Of a stretch of 32,551 bases of DNA, positions 15,561 through 22,373 are shown piece after piece. Made by a program: the position numbers and the translations under genes. Every line of letters starts with the position of its first letter. Position 1 is the stretch's first letter. The DNA is taken from assembly GCA_024281075.1 (NCBI GenBank), contig JAMXLK010000105.1, positions 1 through 32,551 on the forward strand. The letters are read 5' to 3'. Source of the DNA: Vulcanimicrobiia bacterium. GTDB taxonomy: Bacteria; Vulcanimicrobiota; Vulcanimicrobiia; Vulcanimicrobiales; Vulcanimicrobiaceae. The notes below the pieces were generated by a model. That model saw only the letters and a list, made by a program, of their open reading frames with translations. It made no database searches and was not told the DNA's origin.

Positions 15561-16821
15561 GATCGTTGCCTTCGCCGCACTTGCGGTCCTGGCCGCCTGT
15601 GGGCCGAACGTCCACTCCTCCGCCGTGCGCGGCACCGGCTACGTGCGGGTCGACGAGATCGTAAAACACCACCCGCTCTACCCTCAGCTTTCGCAGATCG
15701 ACGATGCGATTGCGGCGATCAATCTCGCCTCGGTCGCGCCGCACGTTCCGATGAGCGCGTCGCAGATCGCCGCGCAGACCGGGGAGCTCAATCGCGAGCT
15801 GCGCGACGCGCAGCTCCGGGCGAATAAGATTCTCGCGCAAAAGCAGCACGACTACGCGCAGCGAGAATCGCAAGCCGTTTCGGCGGCTCTCGCCGCCGCC
15901 GGCATTCACGGTTCGGGCGGCCTTGCCGGGCAGCAAATGAGCGGCGCTTCGGCGCAGCAGCTGCAGCAAGCGACGCAGGCGGCCAACGCCGATCTCCAGG
16001 CCTATCAGCAGAACGTGATCGCACAGAACAATGCAGCGAGCAACTCGATCGAGCGGAACTTGCAAACCCAAGCGGATCAAAAATACCGCGCCAAGGCCGA
16101 ACAGCTTCAGCAAAGCGAAACCGATCTGTCGTTGCGGCTCACGCAGCAAGATGCAGCTCAGCGCCTCGCCATCAAGATGCGGCTCTCGAATTTGGCATTG
16201 GATCCGACGCAGCGTAAGCAAGCGCAGGAGCAGCTCGCGGCGATTAATTCCCGAGAATCCGCGGCCGTCGAGACACAGCGAAATGCCGACGCAGCAACGC
16301 TGCGTGCGTTGCGTGCGCAGCTCGACCGCCAGACGGGCGATGCCATTCGCAATCAAGTGGGCGCGATTGCGGCGCAGACGCGTCAAAAACTCGAGGAGCG
16401 GCGCAACGAGGTCGGATCGCAGCTGCGCAGCTTGGGGCCGCCGCCGGTACCTAATAATATTCCGCCAAACGTCCAGGCCCGAATCGCGCAGATCCATCGT
16501 CAGTACGTCGGCGCATTCCAAAGCGACGCGGCAAAGACGGTGGCCGACTACAACGCGACGAAGGCGGACCTGGACCGCCAGTTCGCGGCGCTCCACGGAG
16601 CCGACGTCGGCGCGACCGGAGCGGCGGCGAAGGAGCTCGATGCACTAACGAAGCGGCGGGGCGAGCTCTACGGGCAAATCGTCGCTCAGATCCGGAACGA
16701 CGCTTCGCGTATCGCCAAGGAGCGAGGATTTACCGTCGTCTTCGCCGACATTTGGTCGGCGGCGGGCGGCTACGATCTCACCAACGAAGTCATTAAGGAC
16801 GTCGAAAGTCAACACGAGTGA
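15535..16821 (+). CDS. Large OmpH/Skp-like lipoprotein with extended coiled coil
   Basis: The 428-residue product has a lipoprotein signal with lipobox LAAC (Cys22 from this start), followed by Gly, which does not suggest inner-membrane retention by the Asp+2 rule. The start of the mature chain (TGYVRVDEIVKHHPLY) and the end (IAKERGFTVVFADI then YDLTNEVI) match the two edges of an OmpH/Skp domain. Between them lies a very long Gln/Ala/Arg-rich helical region of about 300 residues, likely coiled coil. So it looks like a Skp unit with greatly lengthened tentacle helices, anchored to a membrane by lipid. ATGs at 15511, 15535 and 15544 are all possible; the last two place the lipobox normally. 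It overlaps both neighbours and probably acts in outer-membrane protein transit. Exact function is unknown. Confidence 0.7.
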   Translation: MSKMRLRSKIVAFAALAVLAACGPNVHSSAVRGTGYVRVDEIVKHHPLYPQLSQIDDAIAAINLASVAPHVPMSASQIAAQTGELNRELRDAQLRANKILAQKQHDYAQRESQAVSAALAAAGIHGSGGLAGQQMSGASAQQLQQATQAANADLQAYQQNVIAQNNAASNSIERNLQTQADQKYRAKAEQLQQSETDLSLRLTQQDAAQRLAIKMRLSNLALDPTQRKQAQEQLAAINSRESAAVETQRNADAATLRALRAQLDRQTGDAIRNQVGAIAAQTRQKLEERRNEVGSQLRSLGPPPVPNNIPPNVQARIAQIHRQYVGAFQSDAAKTVADYNATKADLDRQFAALHGADVGATGAAAKELDALTKRRGELYGQIVAQIRNDASRIAKERGFTVVFADIWSAAGGYDLTNEVIKDVESQHE

Positions 16822-17225
16822 AAAAGCAGAGACTGATTCTATTATTCTGCGCCGCGGGCGCACTTGCGGGCTGCGGAGCGCATAGTTCCATCGGCTTGGT
16901 CGACGTGCAGCGCATCGTCGCGAACTGGCCGGAGTATCAAGGTTACCAGAACCAACTGTACGCTGAGGAGCGGTCTATTCAATCGCGGCGTGAGAGTGCG
17001 AGGCGCAAACAACAAGCGACGCTCGACCTCCAGCGTAAGTACACCAAAGTGACCGACCAGCTTTCGTCACAAATTCGCGACGCCGCGGGAAAGATCGCTT
17101 CACAACGGCAGCTGAAGCTGGTGCTGACGCGCGAGGGAATCGGATACGGCGGCGTCGACATCACCGCGGACGTCGAGAAAGCGCTCAACATAACGGAAAA
17201 GGCGACGCCGACGCCGGGTACTTAG
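16818..17225 (+). CDS. Small OmpH/Skp-like lipoprotein
   Basis: This 135-residue protein has a clean lipoprotein signal with lipobox LAGC (Cys19) and a single short OmpH/Skp-like unit. It shows SIGLVDVQRIVANWPEY at the start, a charged helical hairpin region, and the family end motif GYGGVDITADVEKAL. That end motif is shared with both domains of the first Skp-like gene in this cluster. The GTG start overlaps the previous stop by 4 bases. The stop codon TAG at 17223-17225 forms the first three bases of a large inverted repeat, so that element may have supplied or trimmed the gene's end. A periplasmic chaperone or scaffold anchored to a membrane is likely. Direct evidence for chaperone activity is lacking. 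Confidence 0.72.
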   Translation: MKKQRLILLFCAAGALAGCGAHSSIGLVDVQRIVANWPEYQGYQNQLYAEERSIQSRRESARRKQQATLDLQRKYTKVTDQLSSQIRDAAGKIASQRQLKLVLTREGIGYGGVDITADVEKALNITEKATPTPGT

Positions 17226-17388
17226 TGTACTGTCTCCGATATCACTTTACAGTCGCCGGGCGTCTTTTTGGGCGGATGCTGCGTTGCTCATCGGTCACGA
17301 AGCTCCGGCTTCGCTCCCTCTTCGCGCCTTGCCCCGACCAAAAATCCGTCCCGGCTTTGTGTAAAGCCATATCGGAAACAGTACACTA
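17223..17388. repeat. 166-base near-palindromic element with 29-base inverted ends
   Basis: Bases 17223-17251 pair with 17360-17388 at 26 of 29 positions; the outer tips read TAGTGTACTGT and ACAGTACACTA. Pairing partly resumes inward (GCCGGG with CCCGGC and a T-run with an A-run), and a perfect small hairpin GAAGC-TCCG-GCTTC sits at 17299-17312. The element fills almost the whole gap between the last Skp-like gene and lpxD. It carries no ORF of note and no terminal T-run typical of a Rho-independent terminator. A miniature inverted-repeat element (MITE-like) is the first choice, with a processing hairpin or transcription barrier between operons as alternatives. Confidence 0.6.
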
Positions 17389-17400
17389 GGCGCAAGGCTG

Positions 17401-18420
17401 ATGCTCGGAACGCTTGAAGAGCTCGCTGCGCGACTCGGAGGACGCGTCGTCGGCGACGGCGCCGTTCGCGTCGCGCGCGTCTCCACGGTTGACGACGCGA
17501 CCGGCGATGCGCTGACCTTTGCGACGACGCAGGCCTTTCTCGATGCCGCGATGCAGGGTGCGGCCGCGGCTATTCTGGTCGAGGATTCCTTGGTGCCCGG
17601 CGCACCCGCGAAGCCGTTGCTGGTCGTTCCGAACGCGCGCCAGGCGCTAGTGCAGCTCCTGGCGTCACTCGAGGCCCCACGGCCGCGCGGCCCATTTGCG
17701 CATCCCACGGCAGTCGTCGAAGCCGACGCGCGGCTCGGCGACGACGCCTTCGTCGGCGCCCACGTCTACATCGGGCACGGTGTCGCAATCGGCCGCGACG
17801 CCGTCATTGCGTCGGGCTGCTACATCGGCGACGGCGTTACGATCGGCGACTCGGTTTGGATCCATCCGCGTACGAGCGTCATGGCGCACACGCGCATCGG
17901 TAATCGCGTCGTGCTGCACGCGGGCTGCGTGATCGGCAGCGCCGGTTTCGGTTGGGCATTCGTCGAGGGCCGCTCCCAGCGCATTCCGCAGATCGGCAAC
18001 GTCGTACTCGAAGACGACGTCGAAATCGGCGCCAATAGCTGCGTCGACCGCGCGCAGACCGGAAGCACGCTGATCGGTACGGGTACCAAGATCGATAATC
18101 TCGTGCAGATCGGGCACAACTGCCGCATCGGAAAACATTGCGTCATTGCAGCGCTGACGGGCTTGGCCGGATCGACGATCATCGGGGACTACGTCAAGGT
18201 CGCGGGACAAGTCGGCTTCAGAGGACACGTCACCGTGGGCTCCCACGTAACGATCGCCGGCCAGTCGGGAATTTGGAACGACGTCTCCGACGGCGCGACG
18301 CTCTCGGGCAATCCGGCGCACGATCACCGCGACGAACTTCGGCAAAAGGTCATGATTCGTAAGCTGCCAAAGCTGTTCGACCGTGTCGAGGCTCTCGAGC
18401 GTTCGCGCACCGCGCAGTAA
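17401..18420 (+). CDS. lpxD: UDP-3-O-acylglucosamine N-acyltransferase LpxD
   Basis: LpxD transfers an acyl chain from acyl-ACP to the 2-amino group of UDP-3-O-acyl-glucosamine, the third step of lipid A synthesis in the cytosol. The 339-residue product has the N-terminal uridine-binding domain (about 1-95). A long left-handed beta-helix of hexapeptide repeats follows (about 100-310), then a helical C-terminus. The catalytic histidine is at 239 in NLVQIGHNCRIG, the same number as in E. coli LpxD. The segment GSAGFGWAF is also typical of the family. It is the first gene after the palindromic element and only six bases before lpxC. Its ATG has only a weak AAGG upstream. Confidence 0.95.
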   Translation: MLGTLEELAARLGGRVVGDGAVRVARVSTVDDATGDALTFATTQAFLDAAMQGAAAAILVEDSLVPGAPAKPLLVVPNARQALVQLLASLEAPRPRGPFAHPTAVVEADARLGDDAFVGAHVYIGHGVAIGRDAVIASGCYIGDGVTIGDSVWIHPRTSVMAHTRIGNRVVLHAGCVIGSAGFGWAFVEGRSQRIPQIGNVVLEDDVEIGANSCVDRAQTGSTLIGTGTKIDNLVQIGHNCRIGKHCVIAALTGLAGSTIIGDYVKVAGQVGFRGHVTVGSHVTIAGQSGIWNDVSDGATLSGNPAHDHRDELRQKVMIRKLPKLFDRVEALERSRTAQ

Positions 18421-18426
18421 CGCCGC

Positions 18427-19248
18427 ATGATGCAGGCGACGCTTCGCGAGACGCTCCGCTTTGAAGGAATCGGTCTCCATACGGGGGCGCGCGCCGCGGT
18501 AGAAGTGCGGCCGGCGCGCGCCGGCGAGGGCATCGTCTTCGCCGTCGGCGCGGCGCGTTTTCCGGCGACCGTCGATTACGTCGTCGATACCTCGCGCGCG
18601 ACCGTGCTGGGGTACGACGGAGCGACCGTTTCGACAACGGAGCACCTGCTGTCGGCACTCTTCGCCATGGGTGTCACCAATGCGGAAGTCGCGGTGGATG
18701 GCCCTGAAATACCGGTGCGGGACGGGAGTGCGGCGGAATTCGTCGCCGCGATCGCGCAATGCGGGCTCGAGCCGCAGTCCGCGCAGCGAGCCGTTTTGGA
18801 CCTGCAAACGGCGTGTTGGGTTCGTTCGGGCGACCGTATGATCGCGGCGTTTCCGTCGGCGGAGTTTCGCATCCGCTTCGTCGCCGACTTTCCGCCGCCG
18901 ATCGGCACGCAGTATTTTGACGGCGCGATCGACGCGCAGCAGTACCCCGGCGAAGTGTCGGCGGCGCGCACGTTTGCGTACCTGCACGAAGTCGAAGCGT
19001 TATGGGCGCGCGGGCTCGGCCGCGGCGGCAGTTTGGAGAACGCTTTGGTCTTTACGGCGGACGGACCCATGCAGCCCTTACGTTGGCCCGACGAAGCGGT
19101 CCGGCATAAAGTACTCGATCTCGTCGGCGATCTCGCGCTGGTTGGCGCGTGGCCGCACTGCGAGATCCTCGCGGTCAAATCCGGGCATCAACTCCACGCC
19201 GAGATGGCGCGCGCGTTGCGCGCTCAGCTGCGCGTGCCTTCCGTATAA
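18427..19248 (+). CDS. lpxC: UDP-3-O-acyl-N-acetylglucosamine deacetylase LpxC
   Basis: LpxC is the zinc amidase that makes the committed step of lipid A synthesis. The 273-residue product, shorter than E. coli LpxC (305), keeps the key residues. Glu72-His73 lie in TEHLLSAL, His227 and Asp231 in RHKVLDLVGD complete the zinc site, and catalytic His254 lies in SGHQLHAEM. The two-domain LpxC fold and the DGSAAEF motif are present. It is not fused to FabZ as in some phyla, but fabZ follows after nine bases. Two ATG codons in a row (18427 and 18430) could serve as the start. Confidence 0.96.
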   Translation: MMQATLRETLRFEGIGLHTGARAAVEVRPARAGEGIVFAVGAARFPATVDYVVDTSRATVLGYDGATVSTTEHLLSALFAMGVTNAEVAVDGPEIPVRDGSAAEFVAAIAQCGLEPQSAQRAVLDLQTACWVRSGDRMIAAFPSAEFRIRFVADFPPPIGTQYFDGAIDAQQYPGEVSAARTFAYLHEVEALWARGLGRGGSLENALVFTADGPMQPLRWPDEAVRHKVLDLVGDLALVGAWPHCEILAVKSGHQLHAEMARALRAQLRVPSV

Positions 19249-19257
19249 GGAGTAGAC

Positions 19258-19731
19258 GTGGCCGAACTAGACATCCGTATGATCTTCGAGCGTTTGCCGC
19301 ATCGCTACCCGATGCTGCTCGTCGACCGAATTACCGAGTTCGAACCGATGGTACGCGTGCGCGGATATAAGAATATCACGTATAACGAACAGATTTTTGC
19401 AGGGCACTTTCCCGGCAATCCGGTCTTGCCTGGAGTCTACATGATCGAGGCACTCGCCCAGATCGGCGGTGCGATGATTCTCGAGCCGGGCGAGTTCTCG
19501 AGAAAAACGCCGTATCTCGCCGGCATCGATAAGGCGAAGTTCCGCCGCCCCGTCATTCCGGGGGATCGGCTCGACATGGAGTGTACGATGCTACGGCACA
19601 AACGCAACATCGGCTGGGTGGGCTGCGAAGCCACCGTCGACGGCCAGTTCGCATGTTCGGCCGAGCTGATGTTTTCGATCGTGTCGGACCCTCGAATGTT
19701 CGCATCCGACGCAAAAGTGCTCCACGTTTAG
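19258..19731 (+). CDS. fabZ: 3-hydroxyacyl-[acyl-carrier-protein] dehydratase FabZ
   Basis: FabZ dehydrates 3-hydroxyacyl-ACP in fatty acid elongation and competes with LpxA for 3-hydroxyacyl-ACP, which is why it sits within lpx clusters. The 157-residue hot-dog protein has the active-site His50 in FAGHFPGNPVLPG and Glu64 in MIEALAQIGG. It begins MAELDIRMIFERLPHRYP, typical of the family. The start is a GTG with a perfect AAGGAG at 19247-19252 that overlaps the lpxC stop codon. This is one of the strongest ribosome sites in the window. Confidence 0.96.
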   Translation: MAELDIRMIFERLPHRYPMLLVDRITEFEPMVRVRGYKNITYNEQIFAGHFPGNPVLPGVYMIEALAQIGGAMILEPGEFSRKTPYLAGIDKAKFRRPVIPGDRLDMECTMLRHKRNIGWVGCEATVDGQFACSAELMFSIVSDPRMFASDAKVLHV

Positions 19732-19737
19732 CCGGCG

Positions 19738-20505
19738 ATGCTGCATCAGACCGCGATCGTTCACCCTGGCGCGGAGCTTGGTGAGAACGTCGAAATCGGC
19801 CCGTACTGCATCGTCGGCGAACACGTCTCGATCGGTGCGCGCACGGTTCTGCAGGCGCACGTGATCGTGAACGGCTGGACGACGATCGGGGAAGATTGCC
19901 TGCTCTACCCGTTTTCCACTGTTGGCGCCGCCTCGCAGGACCGCAAGTATGCGGGCGAGCGCGCCTACACGCGCGTTGGGGACCGAACCATTCTGCGCGA
20001 GTACGTCAGCATTCAACGCGCAACCGGACACGACGAACTCACGGCAGTCGGCGACGACTGTCTGTTGCTCGCGTACGTGCATATCGCGCATAACTGCATC
20101 CTCGGAAACGGCATCACCATGAGCAATCTCGCGCAGCTCGCCGGACACGTGCACGTCGGCGATTCCGTGACCATCGGCGGCCAGACCGGCGTCCATCAGT
20201 TCACGCGCATCGGCCGTCACGCGATGGTGGGCGGAATGAGCAAGTGCACCAAAGACGTGCCGCCGTTCTTCCTCGTCGAAGGGAATCCGTGCGAGCCGTA
20301 CGGGCTCAACAGCGTCGGGCTGCGCCGGGCGGGCTTCACCGTCGAGGAGCGTAACGAGATCAAGCGCTTCTATAAGCTGCTCTACAATCCGAAACTCAAC
20401 GTGACTCAGGCCACGGAAGCAATGAAAGAACAGGTTACGACCGATCCCGGACGCGAGGTCATCGCGTTCCTCGAGGCTCCCTCACAGCGCGGAGTCCTCA
20501 AGTAG
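19738..20505 (+). CDS. lpxA: UDP-N-acetylglucosamine acyltransferase LpxA
   Basis: LpxA adds a 3-hydroxyacyl chain from ACP to the 3-OH of UDP-GlcNAc, the first step of lipid A synthesis. The 255-residue product has hexapeptide repeats over about residues 1-185 and a helical C-terminal domain with VGLRRAGFTVEER. The catalytic base is His118 in AHIAHNC-like YVHIAHNC. The residue equivalent to the E. coli hydrocarbon-ruler Gly173 is Gly166 in MVGGMS, after HQF at 153-155. This predicts acceptance of long (about C14) hydroxyacyl chains rather than C10. It starts six bases after fabZ. Confidence 0.96.
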   Translation: MLHQTAIVHPGAELGENVEIGPYCIVGEHVSIGARTVLQAHVIVNGWTTIGEDCLLYPFSTVGAASQDRKYAGERAYTRVGDRTILREYVSIQRATGHDELTAVGDDCLLLAYVHIAHNCILGNGITMSNLAQLAGHVHVGDSVTIGGQTGVHQFTRIGRHAMVGGMSKCTKDVPPFFLVEGNPCEPYGLNSVGLRRAGFTVEERNEIKRFYKLLYNPKLNVTQATEAMKEQVTTDPGREVIAFLEAPSQRGVLK

Positions 20506-20523
20506 CGTCGCTGCGGCGACAAT

Positions 20524-21633
20524 ATGAGGTACTTTTTTTCAACGGGGGAGCCGTCCGCAGAAGCGGTGGCTATTTTGTTGGCGGAGCAAATTCGACAGCT
20601 CGATCCGGCGGCCGAGTTTGAAGGGATTGGCGGGCAAAAGATGCGCGAGGCGGGCTTCGTGCTGTGGCGCGACAATCGAGGCTGGGCGAGCATGGGGCCT
20701 TTGGCGGCGATTCCCAAAATACCGAAGCTGTTGAACGCGATGTTGAGGACGGCGTTTCATATACGAGCGACGAAGCCCGACTTAGTGGTGCTCGTGGACT
20801 TTGGTGTTTTCAATTTGAGGCTTGCGAATACGCTGCGGCGGCTCCATTATGCGGGGCCCATTTTGGACTTGTTTCCGCCGAGTACGTGGCTCGACAATGC
20901 GGAGAAGGCGCGCAATGTCAGCGAGGTGTCGGTGCCTGTGCCCGCGTTCCGGCACCAGTTCGATTTTTATCGCGGCTTGGGTTTACACGTCGAGTTTTTC
21001 GGTCATCCGCTTACCGGGCAGTATCGCATGCGTGCGTTGCGACCGCCGGCGCCCAGCGACGGCGGCGTCGTAGCGATGCTGCCGGGGAGCCGCAGCGGCG
21101 AGCTGCGCCGCCATCTGCCGGTGATGGCGGCAGCATATCAAACCTTACGAGCACGGCGGCCAAAGCTGCGCGGTGTGTTCGGCGCCGCCAACGATCGCGG
21201 CGAGCAGATGATTCGCGACGCGGTTGTTCGGGAGCAATTGCGCGACGTTACGATCGTGCGCGGCGTCGAGGCTGCCGTTGCAGAAGCCGACGGCGCCTGG
21301 GTAGCATCGGGCACGGCAACCCTGGAGTGCGCGCTGCTCGGAGTGCCCTGCATCGCCATTTACGTGATCCCGCCGATTCTCATTTGGTACGGCCGTCGCA
21401 TGATACGTCATCGTTACATCACGCCGCCGAATTTAGTGCTCGGGCGAGAGGTTATGCCGGAGTTGCTCCAAGAGCAGGCGACGCCCGAGGCGTTGGCCGA
21501 CGCGCTCGAGGCGGAAATGATTCAACCTGCGCGGCAGTACGAAGAGTTCGTGAAGATGCGTGAAGCGTTAGGGCCGCCCGACGCGCTGCAGCGATGTGCG
21601 AGCTATGCGGTCGCGCTCGCGCGCGCGTCGTGA
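20524..21633 (+). CDS. lpxB: Lipid-A-disaccharide synthase LpxB, divergent form
   Basis: LpxB (GT19) joins UDP-2,3-diacylglucosamine and 2,3-diacylglucosamine-1-phosphate into the lipid A disaccharide at the inner membrane. The 369-residue product keeps the equivalent of catalytic Asp98 (Asp92 in VVLVDFGVFNL), LPGSR with its catalytic Arg, ASGTATLEC, and PPNLVLGREVMPELLQE. It departs from common LpxB in two N-terminal motifs: GEPSAE replaces GE-SGD, and LFPPSTWL replaces the usual YVSP-VWAW. The downstream half matches the family closely, so function is likely conserved. The ATG at 20524 lies 18 bases after lpxA, and the stop overlaps the next GTG by 4 bases. Confidence 0.88.
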   Translation: MRYFFSTGEPSAEAVAILLAEQIRQLDPAAEFEGIGGQKMREAGFVLWRDNRGWASMGPLAAIPKIPKLLNAMLRTAFHIRATKPDLVVLVDFGVFNLRLANTLRRLHYAGPILDLFPPSTWLDNAEKARNVSEVSVPVPAFRHQFDFYRGLGLHVEFFGHPLTGQYRMRALRPPAPSDGGVVAMLPGSRSGELRRHLPVMAAAYQTLRARRPKLRGVFGAANDRGEQMIRDAVVREQLRDVTIVRGVEAAVAEADGAWVASGTATLECALLGVPCIAIYVIPPILIWYGRRMIRHRYITPPNLVLGREVMPELLQEQATPEALADALEAEMIQPARQYEEFVKMREALGPPDALQRCASYAVALARAS

Positions 21634-22373
21634 TCCGGATCTATCACACTTCGGACTTACACGATCGTCGCGGCATCGCGCAGCCTTTACGGGAATTGCG
21701 CGCCCAAAATCCGGGCCTGCTCTTTGACTGCGGAGATGCGCTGCGCGGCAGTCAGAGCGCATACTATCGTAACGAACCGATCGTCGCGGAGATGGACCGT
21801 GCGGGGTACGACGCGCAAGCGATCGGAAATCGTGAATTTCATTACATCTTCGCTCTCTTGCGCGCGCGCGCCGCGCGCATGCAGCACCCGCTGGTTTGCA
21901 CGAACCTGCGCGACGTGAAAGCGCGTCCGTTGCCGTTCGTACCGGCACTTCGGCTGGAACGGCGCGGGAACGGCGGCGCCGCCGTGCGCCTTCACGTGCT
22001 CGGACTCTTGATCATGCAGTATCCGGTGGGCAGCCCGTGGGAGCGGATTTTCGGCTGGCGCTTTTTGGATCCATGGGCGGCCGTCGAGCCGTACGCGCGC
22101 GACGTGCCGGACGGCGAACTGCTCGTCGTACTCTCGCATATCGGTCTCACGCTCGACCGGCGGCTCGCGGCGCGCGTACCGCGCATCGATTTAATTCTCG
22201 GCGGCCACAGCCACGATACGTTGGAGGAGCCGGAGTACGTCGGCAACGTTCCCATCGTTCATGCGGGGCCGTACGGACGGTTCGTCTCTCGCAGCGAGTT
22301 GGAGTACGAGCCGGCCCGCCGTCGATTTGCGCTGCGAAACTTCGCGCTCGTGCCGCTGCTGCCGGCGCCGTGA
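21630..22373 (+). CDS. Calcineurin-like metallophosphoesterase, candidate UDP-2,3-diacylglucosamine hydrolase
   Basis: The 247-residue protein has a complete two-metal phosphoesterase site: Asp9 and His11 (SDLHD), Asp36 (CGDALRG), Asn67 (GNREF), His170 (SHIG), and His193 and His195 (GGHSH). Overall it resembles the 5'-nucleotidase/2',3'-cyclic phosphodiesterase branch. In place of that branch's usual GNHE it has GNRE (Arg68), recalling the GNRD motif of LpxH. It lies between lpxB and a second LpxB-like gene with GTGA overlaps on both sides, and no LpxH or LpxI was recognised in the cluster. A role in making the LpxB substrate is therefore a reasonable inference, though an ordinary nucleotidase role is not excluded. 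There is no signal peptide, which fits a cytosolic enzyme. The upstream ATG at 21594 would overlap lpxB by 40 bases and is less likely. Confidence 0.75.
   Translation: MIRIYHTSDLHDRRGIAQPLRELRAQNPGLLFDCGDALRGSQSAYYRNEPIVAEMDRAGYDAQAIGNREFHYIFALLRARAARMQHPLVCTNLRDVKARPLPFVPALRLERRGNGGAAVRLHVLGLLIMQYPVGSPWERIFGWRFLDPWAAVEPYARDVPDGELLVVLSHIGLTLDRRLAARVPRIDLILGGHSHDTLEEPEYVGNVPIVHAGPYGRFVSRSELEYEPARRRFALRNFALVPLLPAP

Noticed and set aside
15550-16596. Minus-strand 348-codon frame opposite the large Skp-like lipoprotein
   Set aside because: Leu/Arg-rich mirror of the Gln/Ala coiled-coil coding strand, no recognisable features.
17665-18987. Minus-strand 440-codon open frame opposite lpxD and lpxC
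   Set aside because: The plus strand has two clear enzymes with catalytic residues; the antisense product is Arg/Asp/Val-biased with no domain, typical of GC-rich shadows.
21896-22369. Long N-terminal extension of the LpxB-like protein
   Set aside because: It overlaps the metallophosphoesterase in another frame; the GTG at 22370 with a GTGA overlap gives the proper NGHGE N-terminus.
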